This document shows, one piece after another, positions 10,112 to 21,598 of a stretch of DNA of 64,000 nucleotides. This stretch comes from Septoria linicola (Eukaryota > Ascomycota > Dothideomycetes > Mycosphaerellales > Mycosphaerellaceae), in the NCBI GenBank assembly GCA_024114885.1, contig CP099419.1, forward strand, positions 1,612,001 to 1,676,000. Direction: 5' to 3'. The stretch's first letter is position 1, and the number at the start of each line of letters is the position of its first letter. Both the position numbers and the translations under genes were made by a program. The notes under the pieces were generated by a model. That model had not been told where the DNA came from and searched no databases. It was given only the letters and a program-made list of their open reading frames with translations.

Positions 10112-11638
10112 ATGGACGCGCTCAACATCCAGCTTAGCATTGCCGGCGGTGGTGATAAATACCCTGCCAAGGCACACGTCAGAAGAGTAGTAGAGAAGCT
10201 CAATGTCTCCGAAGGCATCATACTACTGTCTGGTCAGAATCAGAGAAACTGGCCAAATTCAGATATGCCAGCGCCTTTCCGGCAAGATCGATATTTCTAC
10301 TACCTATCAGGATGCTCAGAAGCTGATACATTCGTCACGTATGACATCGGCAAAGACAAGCTTGAATTATGGCTGCCGCCTATCAACAAAGAGCGCGTAG
10401 TCTGGTACGGACGCGGCAGCACTATCGATGAAGCCATGGAGAAATACGACATCGACGCAGCTCATTACATCAAAGCGAGGCGCGATGGTCGGCCCTCAGT
10501 AGAAAACCTATCCGACTTGTGGAATCAACAGCGTGGCACATGTGAGTTATCTAGACCACTGCCGATCGACGCGAAAGCTTTGCGTCATGCCATAGATGCG
10601 TGCAGAGTCATCAAGGACGATCATGAAATTGCTCTGATAAAACGCGCCAACGCGATCACGGCGGAAGCTCATGTCAGCGTGATGAGGGGAATGCATGCTT
10701 TTGTCAACGAGGCAGATGTTGAGGCAGCCTACATGCAAGTCTGTATCGCCAGGAAAGCCAAAACCCAGGCCTACGACCCGATTGCAGGTGCAGGGAAGAA
10801 TGCGGCTGAACTGCACTATTCAGATAATACTGCTGCCTTCAAGGATGGTCCAACAGTCGTGCTGGATGCTGGCTGTGAAGTTGAGCTCTATGCTTCGGAC
10901 GTGACGCGCACGCTCCCCATAAACGTCCAGGCGCCTGGTCACTGGCCATCCAGAGAATCCGAGAATATCTACAGACTGGTGGAGAGTATCCAAGAGAAAT
11001 GTATCCAGCAGATGTTGCCTGGAAAACAGTTCATCGAAATATTCTGGTATGCGCATCAGCTGCTGATAGAAGGCTTGCTGGAGCTCGGGATTCTTGTAGG
11101 GGATCAGGTAGGCACCATATTCGCAGCAGGTACATCGCGAGCATTCATGCCGCATGGACTAGGCCATCACTTGGGATTAGAGGTACACGATGTCAGCCCC
11201 GCGCCACATCCACCACTTGCGACCTCGGAAGGTTTCGAGAAGGATGCCGAGCAGCGCTTCAGATCTGCTTTTGCTCATTGGAAACCGGAGTGGACGTCAG
11301 TGGTCGATACTGCCGCGATTATGAAGTTGTCAGACTTCGGCGCGGGAACTTTCAGCTCGCTCCATTCTGTAGATGCACAAGTTCTGCAGCCTGGAATGGT
11401 CGTTACGGTGGAGCCTGGCATCTATTTCAACAGATACTTACTCGACAACTTCTTCCTCAACGATCCGAAGCACCGGCAATTCATCAACCAGAAAGTTCTC
11501 AGGCGCTACATGCAAGTAGGTGGAGTACGCATCGAAGACGATATCCTAATCACAAAGCATGGTTATGAGAATCTCACTACAGCGCCTAAAGGCAGAGAGA
11601 TGCTTGATACCATCCGAAAGGGCGCCAAAGGAGCATGA
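10112..11638 (+). CDS. Xaa-Pro aminopeptidase (PEPP type, peptidase M24B)
   Basis: Single exon, 508 residues from the ATG at 10112, the first ATG in the frame. An N-terminal AMP_N domain (about 10-150; FRQDRYFYYLSGCSEADT) precedes the creatinase-fold M24 domain (about 185-490). The five metal ligands are visible: two Asp in VVLDAGCEVELYASDVTRT, His in HGLGHHLGLEVHD, Glu in VEPGIYF and Glu in GVRIEDD. The enzyme removes N-terminal residues preceding proline using two Mn or Co ions, probably in the cytosol since no signal peptide is seen. Length and motif order match fungal PEPP enzymes. Confidence 0.93.
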   Translation: MDALNIQLSIAGGGDKYPAKAHVRRVVEKLNVSEGIILLSGQNQRNWPNSDMPAPFRQDRYFYYLSGCSEADTFVTYDIGKDKLELWLPPINKERVVWYGRGSTIDEAMEKYDIDAAHYIKARRDGRPSVENLSDLWNQQRGTCELSRPLPIDAKALRHAIDACRVIKDDHEIALIKRANAITAEAHVSVMRGMHAFVNEADVEAAYMQVCIARKAKTQAYDPIAGAGKNAAELHYSDNTAAFKDGPTVVLDAGCEVELYASDVTRTLPINVQAPGHWPSRESENIYRLVESIQEKCIQQMLPGKQFIEIFWYAHQLLIEGLLELGILVGDQVGTIFAAGTSRAFMPHGLGHHLGLEVHDVSPAPHPPLATSEGFEKDAEQRFRSAFAHWKPEWTSVVDTAAIMKLSDFGAGTFSSLHSVDAQVLQPGMVVTVEPGIYFNRYLLDNFFLNDPKHRQFINQKVLRRYMQVGGVRIEDDILITKHGYENLTTAPKGREMLDTIRKGAKGA

Positions 11639-12258
11639 GCCAGATATCAGGCCGAGAGGCCCTCGGTCGTGCCTCCTTGAGATCCTGAAGGGGCACAGCG
11701 GCACGAGTTGATCGCTGCAGCTGCATGACAGTCATGAGCCCGCCATACTGGTACATCAGCAGATGTTGGCATACCTGGCACTCTGTCACCCGCGTGGTGT
11801 ATATCAGCTTCGGAGCCATGTGTCCCAGCAGACGCGAGGGTTCGTTGAAGGAACTGCCTCAGCTCAACCACAATCGTGTTGAATGGATTGTATCGTGAAG
11901 TCCTGATCAACAGCCATATATTCTCTTCGGTATGAAAGTATGTCGAACGAGCACGGGAGGAGGTGATGGGGGAGATAGAAGCAGAAGATCTGAGAAGACT
12001 GTAGAGAGGGTGAAAGATATTATCACAGACCTCCTAAAGTGGTCTTGGCATCAGCTTCTATAGCTGATTAAGCTCCAGTTACGCCATCGCGCCGCTCACC
12101 TCCGTGTAGTTCCACAGCTTGCCTACTGATTAACAATTGTGGTATTCCTACTTTTCACCTTGTTCTACTTGTTCAGTCTGAGCTTCTCACATTCTCTTCC
12201 AATTGACGATACCCGAGCCCAAGCAAAGGTCGCAGTCCCACCACCATCCTAGGCAGCG
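11639..12258. other. Intergenic, aminopeptidase 3' side and ATG27 promoter
   Basis: 620 bp between two plus-strand genes. The final 100 bp before the ATG at 12259 is pyrimidine-rich (TTCACCTTGTTCTACTTG), typical of a fungal leader. No ORF with family features. Confidence 0.4.
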
Positions 12259-13251
12259 ATGCCGTTCATCTCACGCTTCTCGCCATGGCTGCTGCTGCCA
12301 GCTGCGATATCCGCCGTGACTTTCGATTGCGAGAACATTGTCGCGGATGAGCAAAAGTTCAACTTCAAAGCCCTTGGAGGGCCCAAGGATGTGCATAAGC
12401 TCGTCCCGGACCAGTTCACGGTCGTCAACACTACATTCACCATCGATCTCTGCGACACGCTCAAGAAGCCCAAAGGAGAGGAGTCAAAACATTCGTGCCC
12501 GAATGGAAGTCGCATTTGCGCAGTGGAAAGACTATACAACGATGAAGTGAACGGCTCGCTTCTTACAGTCTTCCCGATCGCTGGACAGTTCACGACATCG
12601 AGTGGAGGACACCTCGAGCCGAAGCTTACACGATTAAAAGGTAGCTCGAGTAATGAGGACTCCAAGAAGGAAGGGCTGAGGGTGGAACTACACGGTGGAG
12701 AGCACACCAACGATGGGAAGAAGATCAAGCAGAAGGCTATCATCGAATTCCTCTGTGATGCGGAGAAGGAAGGTACGGAAGGCTTCGATAAAGAGGAGAC
12801 GGCGGCCAGCATCGCCGAATACGGCCGCATGAGCAAGCGTGAAGACGAGAACGAAGGAGATGGCGAGGACAAACCAGAATTGCCGGATCTGGACAAGGGC
12901 AAAGCTCTACAACTCGTGAGCTACAAGGAGGAGAAAGACATGGGAGTCCTACGCTTAGAATGGAAGACAAAGTACGCCTGTGAGGGAGCTGAGAAGCCGC
13001 CTGCACAAGGTGCCAAGAAGGGCAGCTGGGGCTTTTTCACATGGTTCCTGATTATTGCGTTCTTGCTCATTGCAACGTACATCATCTTCGGATCGTGGCT
13101 GAACTACAATCGCTACGGCGCTCGAGGATGGGATCTGATACCGCATGGAGACACCATCCGTGACATTCCATATATTGTGAAGGACTGGACGAGTGGAGTG
13201 GCAGGCAAGATGGGCAGTAACGGAGACAGAGGCGGCTATAGTGCAGTGTAA
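12259..13251 (+). CDS. ATG27: Autophagy-related protein 27
   Basis: Single exon, 330 residues. A signal peptide (residues 1-20, FSPWLLLPAAISAV) is followed by a lumenal mannose-6-phosphate-receptor-like domain with spaced Cys (FDCENIVAD, DLCDTLKK, KHSCPNGSRIC, FLCDAEKE, KYACEG), one transmembrane helix at about 256-282 (GFFTWFLIIAFLLIATYIIF) and a short cytosolic tail ending GGYSAV. The YSxV C-terminal sorting motif is characteristic of Atg27. It is a type I membrane protein cycling between Golgi, endosome and vacuole that supports Atg9 trafficking in autophagy. The acidic insert at about 180-215 is variable in the family. Confidence 0.93.
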   Translation: MPFISRFSPWLLLPAAISAVTFDCENIVADEQKFNFKALGGPKDVHKLVPDQFTVVNTTFTIDLCDTLKKPKGEESKHSCPNGSRICAVERLYNDEVNGSLLTVFPIAGQFTTSSGGHLEPKLTRLKGSSSNEDSKKEGLRVELHGGEHTNDGKKIKQKAIIEFLCDAEKEGTEGFDKEETAASIAEYGRMSKREDENEGDGEDKPELPDLDKGKALQLVSYKEEKDMGVLRLEWKTKYACEGAEKPPAQGAKKGSWGFFTWFLIIAFLLIATYIIFGSWLNYNRYGARGWDLIPHGDTIRDIPYIVKDWTSGVAGKMGSNGDRGGYSAV

Positions 13252-15462
13252 GACTACCTTTGGTTAAGCGTTTTCTTTGGGCACTCGATTGTGAGTGCTC
13301 GTCCCATAGATTTGTGAAACTTGTTGAGCAGTTGCTGACTTTCGGCAGGTCCATCTAGTTATAGAGAACCTCTGTGATATAGAATCATATTTTCGTGACG
13401 AGTGATATCAGGCACCAGCAGAACTTCTACTCTAGATGATCCTTCCAGGTACTGCTACACGCCGACTCAGTGCAATACCGAGTTCGACAACTCTCTATTC
13501 GATAGACCTGCAATTTCGCCTGAAACAAGAAATGTCCAGAGTACAGCCGCTCGATTGGTCGAGAAGGAGGGTTGCTCTCACCAGTCAGGACACAAGTTCG
13601 AGCAAGTATTTCTTGTGTCTCTGAGCTTGATCATATCTTGGTCAAGCCCCGAACTTTTGGGACGAACGACAACGAAGTTTAGTGGCAGAGATTAGCATGC
13701 ATCTGCCAGAGTGTCCCAGTCAGGACCTCGTCGATCTCAACCAAAGCTTGATTGATGTCTTCGGACTGAGGAGCAGTAAGCAAACAATGCAAGAGAAGTT
13801 GATGCTTGGAGCATGGCAATAGCTGAGTATACGCTGTGTCGTTGCTGAACCGATGCCAACAACCTCCAACGGCGAGTGGAGGCGATGAGCATGCTTCGAG
13901 CGTGAAAGAAGAATCGACAACCACAAATCGACCTGCATATATGGCTCGCCAGGACCTGCCCAGAGGGCAGGATTTAGCCTTCATTGGCTGTTCCGAAGAC
14001 AATTTAGTTTATGGACATGCTTGCTGCAGCGATGGTACCTGCTAACAGGTAAGTCATGGAGCGACAGCGGCCAGAGCAGATGGTGCCTGGGTCGTCTAAC
14101 ATCGAGCGGTTCACATGAACAAAATCATCATGTGCTCAACGTAAACATCGAGACCGCTGCTGCCAGTTTTAAGAGCTTTTGATCGGGTTCAATGTGCTAT
14201 CGTCCTGCATATGCCGAAGCTCTCGGGAACTCTGCTGCCTGCGGCTGGTGGTGCTTGTGCGTTGGTAATGCCGCCTCATCTGGTGGACGAAATCGCTTCG
14301 TGGGGCGGGCCAGGGCATCCCTGTAATCAACAGCAGTGTGGCACTTAATACTTGCCAATATAGCTGTCCACTCGCTACCGAGGCCTCCCTTCTTGGTTGG
14401 AGCGCTATGGTTGAGACGGCGATTTGTCCTAGACTGTGCAGTCGTGACAGCGTCAGTGGCGTAGTACTCTGCCTACATCGTGCCCATCTCGCATTCGTAT
14501 ACACAGCGCAGTACGTCTGAGGTGAGTCGCGAGTCAGGCAGAATTGGTAATAGAAGAAAACTTCGTGATACACGTTCCTCGTCGAACGGAAGTGCGTATC
14601 TGATCTTCGGCAAGATGGAGTAGGTTGTACTGTCGTTAACGGCCGCGAACCATATTTTGATGCAAGCCTTACACGTGGCCGATATTAATCATGTCAAGCC
14701 GAGTTGGAAGCCCGATCATAATCAATATGTCGCCCTTGGCGAGGTTGAACCCGTAGCGCTGCATTGCCTTAGTTCAAGCAGAGTGTGAAGCTCCCTACCA
14801 GTCGGCATCGCTTCGAGTCGTGCTCGTCTGGGACTGCAAGCTTGCGAGTGGTACCTTGATTATTGTGTTGGAGATGAAGACTGGTCGACAATGTCTTCCT
14901 GCGTCAAACAGCGCAAGTGATCCGGTCTTGTGTCTATGGATCACTCCCTGCACGAGTGCACAAGCGTTGCATAGCCGTTGTGATGGGGGCACGCCGTCTC
15001 TGCCGTCACGGACACTTCCAGCAAGATGGACTGCATCAAATGTTATAGCGGACATGGTCGGACGAAGGAGGGTGAAGAGCTGTCATGGTGTCATGGCAAC
15101 AACATGTATCCGGTTGATGTGGTCTGAAGCAGGCCTACAGCCCACTGTGTGCAGTTCACAATTCCGAAAGCATCAGGGATGCGATGCGATGCACGAACGC
15201 CTCTTGACGCCAAATCGCCAATGTTGAGAGGCAGATCACCACTTAGGCAATGAACTCTATTGAACTGACAGACGCTCGTCCTCGCACGGCTGTCACTCAT
15301 CGTTGTCACTGCCGGCGGACGCCCACTTCTTCGCGTGACAGTTCCTGCTATGCTCGCTGCTGAACGAATTGTGCTGCATTGACGAATGTGGAAGCGCTTG
15401 CTGGTTCGTGTCACGGTCGGATAATAGCCGCTGAATGGAGAGAGTGGGACAAACCGTGGACT
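13252..15462. other. Gene-poor 2.2-kb region
   Basis: No ORF here shows a domain, splice-supported structure or strong codon bias. Short ORFs (minus 13679-14002 and 14169-14573, plus 14820-15227) look random. It includes the ATG27 3' UTR and the STE50 promoter and leader. I see no tRNA-like B box, direct repeat or transposon end. Confidence 0.4.
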
Positions 15463-15828
15463 ATGCAACAAATCAACAATGACCCAGCGTATGGTCAATC
15501 GAAAGGCTCTTGGTTGGCCAGAGTGTCCCATCGCGCCTCTCACATTCCTGCCAACCGACCGGGCGCGTTGAGTCTGCTGTCGACATCGACGCTGTCCGCC
15601 TCCGCAGCGTCCGCGAATCCCAGTCCAGTCGCCGGTCCTGGCAAGTCTGCTGTAGGACCACTACCCTTGCGCGCCTTCGCCTCGTCCGACTTTGCAGACT
15701 CGCTGGAGCAGCAGCTGTACGCCGTGCAGCAGCGGGCTTCATTCGACCAAGAGCCCGTCAGTCCCACCAGCCCGACCGAGACCGAGTTCCAGGCCACCCC
15801 CATTGACGCCAGCTTTGGGGACCGCATC

Positions 15829-15877
<49 letters not shown>

Positions 15878-17701
15878 AACACGGACGAACGTCTTCGGAC
15901 CTCCCACACGTCTCTACACAGCAGAGAAGTCGCAGTGGCACGGTCACGCGCGACACCAAGCCCCTGCCTGTCCAGCCTGCAAACGGCGCGGAGCCCAAGG
16001 GCGACAACATGGAGAAGTACACGCGCCAGGCGGGCGACAGCACGTACGATAGCGATGCAGAAGCAGACGACGAGTTCGAGAGGTCTGTCTTCACATCGCC
16101 GACTCTAGGTACACACTACGACGATCAGAGCGACCACCCTTCGGACTCCGAGGACGACCACTCTGGTATGGACGGCGAGGACACGCCTACCACGCAGGGC
16201 TGGGCAGATAGAGACGGCAGGAGCCCAACAGGAAAAGTAACACAGTGGACGGAAGAGGAAGTTGCGGACTATGTGGCTGCTTTGTCTCCAGCGCTCAAAC
16301 AGTATGGTCAACGATTCGTGGAAGAAGGCGTGAATGGCGAAGCGCTGATTGCAATTGGACACGACGAATTGCGAGAGCTGGGAATCGTCAGTGTGGGACA
16401 CAGGCTTACAATACTGAAGGCAGTCTACGAGCAGAAGATGCGTGCTGGTGTGAAAATCGAGGAAGGGGACTATGTGCCTCTGTCGGCTGAAGGAGAAAAG
16501 GGCGAGATGAATGCCACGCAGGACGACATAGCTCGTATCATCGATTCTCTGAGGCAACGCGATCAACGCATTCAGTCGGCAGAGGCGGAGCTTCGGGCTA
16601 TGCGAGATTATCTGGAGAGGATATCAGACGAGAATAGGAAGCTGCGAGAGGAGACGCTACCAATCATGAGATTGGTCAAGGATCAGAGGACACCACTGCC
16701 AGATCCATCCGGTGGCACAATACCATCGCCACGGGAGGCTGATCCTACCAACAGGCTGATGGAGCAAATTCAGAACAAGGGCAGCTCGCTCAGCCGGAAG
16801 TTCTCCACCAAGAAGCTGTTCCTGAACAAGGACGGGACGAAGCAGAACTCGCCGACACATCCACCAGACTCGCGCGCAGCTCAAGCTCGAGAAGTTAGAG
16901 ATGATGGAGGAACGCATCTCGAGGCTTCTGCGGCTGCAATGGCTGCCAGCAGCCACCTTACCGCAAGCATGACAAGCCAAACCAGTCCAAACAGTGTGCA
17001 TGGTCATCAGCTGAGCCCCACTAGTCCAGCGTATAGCACACATGCACTACCCAGTACTACCGCTCGATCCTTTCCGCAACACAATCAAAGAGGACACAAT
17101 GCGGACAACGACGCTTCGTATGCCAACAACCACTACAGTCAAGCCAGCACGGTCACCGAAGAGCGTCCCAGAAGTGCAAGACAGCAAGATCGAGCACGAC
17201 GACAAGCGCCGACCCCGAGCCCGAGAGAGGAAGCAACTCCCGACCCCGGCAAGGACAATCCGCAAGTTGAAATATTCAAGAGCTTCCGCGTCAGCATTGA
17301 CGACCCATGTCGTGTTGTGCTACCAGTAGTAAGTCGTTGTTCCCAGGGGAAAGGTTTTATCAGTATGCTTACATGACTTTGCAGGCTCTCAAGCGCTACA
17401 ACATCACAGATGACTGGCGACAGTACGCTTTGTACATTGTGCACGGCGACCAAGAACGCTGCCTGGGCCTGGAAGAAAAACCTCTACTCCTGTTTAAGCA
17501 ACTGGACAAAGAGGGGCGGAAACCAATGTTCATGCTGCGGCGACACGCTTCACCACAAGAAGGATGGAGCAATACTTCTGGCAGTGGCGCACCGACTCAC
17601 GCGCAGGAGCCCAAGGTGAGCACGAGAACGTCGTGTTTCTATGATAGTGCGAGTTTGGAATGCTGACGAGCGGACAGCAAGTGCCAGGTGGTGTGTTGTG
17701 A
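15463..17701 (+). CDS. STE50: Ste50-like MAPK adaptor (SAM and RA domains)
   Basis: Three exons: 15463-17328, 17385-17615 and 17678-17701. The last exon encodes only QVPGGVL plus stop, and a PGGVL end is what I expect for fungal Ste50. The SAM domain lies at about residues 263-325 (WTEEEVADYVAALSPALKQY ... LGIVSVGHRLTILKAVYEQK), a coiled coil follows (about 365-410), and the Ras-association domain spans the first intron (EIFKSFRVSIDDPCRVVLPV, then ALKRYNITDDWRQYALYIVH). Ste50 links Ste11-type MAPKKK to upstream regulators in pheromone, filamentation and osmotic signalling. From ATG 15463 the protein is 706 residues with a 15-Gln tract; the downstream ATG at 16009 gives 524 residues, nearer the usual length. 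The true start is uncertain. Confidence 0.88.
15832..15876 (+). repeat. CAG/CAA repeat encoding 15 Gln
   Basis: Thirteen CAG, one CAA and one CAG codon in the N-terminal extension of the Ste50-like ORF. It is coding only if the upstream start at 15463 is used. Likely length-polymorphic. Confidence 0.9.
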
Positions 17702-18020
17702 GTGCGACGGCAGGAGTACAAAGTGGAACTCCCGCAGCATCACGAAGTGTGTACGAGGGAAAGATAACGGTTGGATGAGCAAAACGCCTTGTCAGCACAA
17801 GGTGCATAGTATTGTTATGAGACACGCCGCAGCTTCGACCACGACACTTTCGAATGTCATTTCACATCTACATGCTGAGCTTTTTGGTATGGGGGTATCC
17901 GCAGACTTGATGAAAAAAGTGCATATCCCGCCAATGCTGAAATATTCATCCTGCTAACACTCCTCGGCCAAAGAGACTTTACGCCTCTTTGGCATGCCAA
18001 TAAACCTGGTCATTGCTTGC
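17702..18020. other. Convergent 3' region of STE50 and RRB1
   Basis: 319 bp between two stop codons facing each other. It should hold both 3' UTRs. No gene or hairpin repeat stands out. Confidence 0.4.
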
Positions 18021-19502
18021 TTACACGCTAATAGTCTTGAACACGCCAAATCCACTCTCGCCAGTACTCATCAGCGTGCCAGGAATCTGCGGATGCCAGT
18101 GGGCCTCCTTGACGCCCTTGGAGTAATGGTTGAACAACAACTGCGGCGGTACATCTTTCGCGTCGGCAGTATACTTGCTCTCCTCGTCGTCCAGCTCCAC
18201 AGCCAGATCCCACAGCGTCAAGTTGTCGTCTCCACCGCACACGGCCACCACCGAGTCGTCTGTAGGATGCCATTCAACGCTCGTAATCTGGCCAAGATGG
18301 AAAGCAAAATGCGCCACGGGCTTGGACGTCTTTGCGGCTTCGGGCGATTTCCATTGTCGGAGATCCCAGACTGACCATGATCCGTCGTCGTGGCCACTGG
18401 CGAGGAGATGAGGAGTTTGGTGGGACCAGGAGAGAACGTTGGCGTCGCTTTCAGAGACCTTCACGGAGACGGCGTATTTGCGAGATTTGCTCCGTGCGTC
18501 CCAGATTTTGACTGTTCCGTCGCTGGAAGCTGAAGCAAAGACGTTGCGCTCGGTGGGCGACCATTGGAGCTCTTCAATCGAGCCAGTGTGGCCGGTGTAG
18601 GGATTTGTGTCTGTGACGAAACCACCGCCTTCGGTGCGCGTTGTGGCGAATATTTGGCCGGCAACGTCGCCGGTGAGGAGTTTGCCAGCGGGAACGAGAG
18701 GTGACCAGTCCAACGCGTAGCCTTCGTTGCGCTTGTGGGCGCGGATCGTGGAGAGGGGCTTGTTGGCATTTGATGGGAGCATGAAGCCGGGTTCATCAAA
18801 GGCTCGAAGATGTGGCGTGATGTCGTGAATCAGGACTTCGCCTGACTCTTGCATTGCTGCTGTGATGGTTGTTGGTGGAGAGGAAGCGCTGGCCTGGGGG
18901 GATTGATGGGCTCGGATGCGGTTTGTGGTCGATGTGAGAGGGATGGATTTGTTCTCGAGGACTGGATCCGCGAACTCATCGTTGTCGTCGTCGTCTTCAT
19001 CGTCCGACTCGATGTTCTGGAATTTGTCGTTTCGTGAAAGACCCGACAGCTTCATGACCATGATCTGGTTTTCCTTGGCACGGTCATGAGCTGCTTGAGT
19101 GCCCGCCACGGCATATGCTGTAGCTGGGTAGGATTTGCGATCATCACCCAGGTTGTCTTTGATGATGTCGAACGAGAGACAGGGCCAGTTGGGTTCCAGA
19201 GTATGTAGCATTTCGTATACAGAAAGATCCGGGGCCAGTGTTTGTCCAGCTTCCAATTTATGTCTACCCGGAACAAAAGTTTCTTGGTCAACGTCCATAG
19301 CCCCGGCTGCCTTTTCGTCGGCCTCGCGCTCATCGTCAGGTCGGCCATCGACACCAGCCTCTAGCACTTCGTCCTCACTCTCATACTCATCCTCGAACTC
19401 ATCTTCGAATTCCTCTCCGTCGGCTAGTGGCGTATCAGCCACAGGTCGATCGCCTGCGACCAGCCTTTGCGGCTCGTCATCTTCGGCAGCGCGCTTTGAC
19501 AT
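18021..19502 (-). CDS. RRB1: Ribosome assembly WD-repeat protein Rrb1/GRWD1
   Basis: Single exon, 493 residues from the ATG at 19502. Acidic N-terminus (EEFEDEFEDEYESEDE), then the CAF1C/H4-binding-like segment (YEMLHTLEPNWPCLSFDII), a second acidic loop (SDDEDDDDNDEFAD) and WD40 blades (YTGHTGSIEELQWSPTERNV, SSDGTVKIWDARS, SGHDDGSWSVWDLRQW, CGGDDNLTLWDLA), ending GTLMSTGESGFGVFKTISV. This is the standard architecture of Rrb1, the nuclear chaperone that protects ribosomal protein uL3 (Rpl3) during 60S assembly. The gene diverges from SPG1. Confidence 0.94.
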   Translation of the reverse strand: MSKRAAEDDEPQRLVAGDRPVADTPLADGEEFEDEFEDEYESEDEVLEAGVDGRPDDEREADEKAAGAMDVDQETFVPGRHKLEAGQTLAPDLSVYEMLHTLEPNWPCLSFDIIKDNLGDDRKSYPATAYAVAGTQAAHDRAKENQIMVMKLSGLSRNDKFQNIESDDEDDDDNDEFADPVLENKSIPLTSTTNRIRAHQSPQASASSPPTTITAAMQESGEVLIHDITPHLRAFDEPGFMLPSNANKPLSTIRAHKRNEGYALDWSPLVPAGKLLTGDVAGQIFATTRTEGGGFVTDTNPYTGHTGSIEELQWSPTERNVFASASSDGTVKIWDARSKSRKYAVSVKVSESDANVLSWSHQTPHLLASGHDDGSWSVWDLRQWKSPEAAKTSKPVAHFAFHLGQITSVEWHPTDDSVVAVCGGDDNLTLWDLAVELDDEESKYTADAKDVPPQLLFNHYSKGVKEAHWHPQIPGTLMSTGESGFGVFKTISV

Positions 19503-20105
19503 CCTGAAGGATATTCAGCTTGGGTTGCAGAAGTGCTGTATTGCCCAAAATGTCTCAGAGGACGTAATGTCGGAGCGTGTGCAGTGGCAGTGACGAAGTG
19601 TACAATTCGCCAAAATTTCCAGACTGGACGTGCAGCACTAACTAACTAGTGCCGTTGGGCTTAGCGGATCTTGTCGCATCTGAGGGAGAGCAGGTTTGAG
19701 CTGGTGATTGGACGAGTTGGCTCTGTGCGTGAGCCAGCACCAGGGAGAAGACACGAGGGCCGAGTCGACTCGATTGCTACATAAAGTGCTGTGAGCTGCT
19801 GCCGACCAGCTGATGGTTGTTATTTGAGCTGGTACTCGTGCGCATTCGGCAATTGGAACCAAACGGACTGTTTACCCGCACGCACGCAAGCAAGCAAGCA
19901 AGCAAGGGTTCTCGGCTCCTCCAGTCCAGTGCAGCGATTGAGTAGTATAGTAACTTAGACCAGGATCGCGTTGGAAGTAACTCTGGGACCTGCGTCGAGC
20001 ACTGCGGGCAGCACAGACAGCAACCCACAGACTCCCCGTTGCAACAAAGATCCATACACAACAGGCAGCCAGCCCTCTGCGCTGTCGTCGCTCTGCGCTG
20101 TCACC
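19503..20105. promoter_or_regulatory. Divergent promoter region of RRB1 and SPG1
   Basis: 603 bp between divergent ATGs. It carries a (CAAG)5 microsatellite at 19887-19906. AT-poor overall; no clear TATA box. The frame upstream of the SPG1 ATG is open to 19971 but has no earlier ATG in frame. Confidence 0.45.
19887..19906. repeat. (CAAG)5 microsatellite
   Basis: Five perfect CAAG copies, preceded by a short CGCACGCA run, in the RRB1/SPG1 divergent promoter. Confidence 0.9.
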
Positions 20106-21157
20106 ATGGATCTCGACTATCCGCCGCCGCAGCAACCACCACCACAACAGCAACCTCCGCCCTTACAACAACAACAACAACAACAACAACAGTCCGGCGG
20201 CGGCGAGAAGCACACGAGCATTGACGACGTCTCGATGCACACCATCACCGCGAGCTCGCTGCACATGCAGAATCCCACGCCCGACAACGACGGCCGGCCG
20301 CGCACTTCCTACTCCGACACGGGCTTCTCGCGTCCCTACTCGCAGTCAGCCGACAACACTCCCGATCACCTGCAGAACGGCAATGGCCTGAGCAGACCCT
20401 CGTCCACCCAGAGCCAAGGCCACTTCGGCGCCGACGGCCAACGGCAGCAGGCACAGAAGAACTCGTCCGTGGTCATCAAAGTGGGCATGGTGGGCGACGC
20501 GCAGATTGGCAAGACGAGTCTCATGGTCAAGTACGTCGAGGGCAGCTGGGACGAGGACTACATACAGACGCTGGGTACGATGTGCACAAACGTGAAGGTG
20601 TGGTGTGCAAGACTGACTAGAGGAAACAGGCGTCAACTTCATGGAGAAGACGATCAGCATACGGAACACGGAAATCACCTTCTCCATCTGGGATCTGGGC
20701 GGCCAACGCGAGTTCGTCAACATGCTACCGCTGGTCTGCAACGATGCAGTGGCTATACTATTCATGTTCGACCTGACGCGGAAGTCCACCCTCAACAGCA
20801 TCAAGGAGTGGTACCGGCAAGGGCGCGGCTTCAACAAGACCGCCATTCCTTTCCTCGTGGGAACAAAGTATGACCACTTCGTCAACTTTCCGCGAGAAGA
20901 GCAGGAGGAGATCTCGCAACAGGCCAAGCGCTTTGCAAAGGCGATGAAGGCTAGTCTAATCTTCTCCAGCACGAGTCACAGTATCAATGTGCAAAAGGTA
21001 AGGCTGTGTCATCACGACGGATACCCGCTTAACCCGCGGCTGACCACGGCTTTGATAGATCTTCAAGATTGTGCTGTCCAAAGCATTCGACTTGCGCTGC
21101 ACGATACCAGAGATTGAGAACGTGGGCGAGCCGCTCCTCATTTACCAGGCGTCGTAG
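20106..21157 (+). CDS. Septum-promoting Ras-like GTPase Spg1/Tem1
   Basis: Exons 20106-20574, 20630-20997 and 21059-21157 (introns of 55 and 60-61 nt) encode about 311 residues. A Pro/Gln-rich disordered N-terminus of about 125 residues, with nine Gln (CAA repeat 20166-20192), precedes the GTPase domain: P-loop GDAQIGKTS, switch II WDLGGQREF, G4 motif VGTKYD. The TKYD form and the tail (KAFDLRCTIPEIENVGEPLL) are diagnostic of Spg1/Tem1 rather than Ras or Rab. It sits on the spindle pole body and triggers the septation initiation or mitotic exit network, starting septation. The N-terminal extension is longer than in yeasts. Confidence 0.93.
20166..20192 (+). repeat. (CAA)8CAG tract encoding nine Gln
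   Basis: Coding microsatellite in the disordered N-terminus of the Spg1/Tem1 GTPase. Confidence 0.9.
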
Positions 21158-21598
21158 AATGAAGCTCACGCCCAAGCCAATCACCACCCACCACTCACCA
21201 GGCTGGACCATCCGACCACACACAACAGGCACCTAGATGGTGCTTAGAGGCGCTGGAAGCGACACATGAGAGGCATCACATCTGCGATCGTGATGCTAGC
21301 GCGACGCTCAGGACGCCCGCACGGTTATGCATGGAAACGGAAGATGAACTGATGCCAAAGAGACACATGAAGAAGAAGAAGATCACCGAGACGCAAAGTC
21401 ACGCATTTGCAGGAGAGTCATGGCGCAAGGAGCGTGTTTCTGGTATGCATAGGGAACAGGCGCTTGAAGCGTGGCTACTTGCATAACATTGCCAAATGTT
21501 GGGAAACACAGCACTGCTTACGCGAAATACACTTAATTCCGTATGTTCGACATTGATGAAATGAAAGAAATGAATTGATCGATGCTCATCAGCTCGAC
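21158..21598. other. Convergent 3' region, SPG1 and the unknown protein
   Basis: 441 bp between facing stop codons. It presumably holds both 3' UTRs. If the unknown minus-strand gene has a third exon (GTAAGT overlaps its stop codon) that exon would lie here, but I could not identify it convincingly. Confidence 0.35.
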
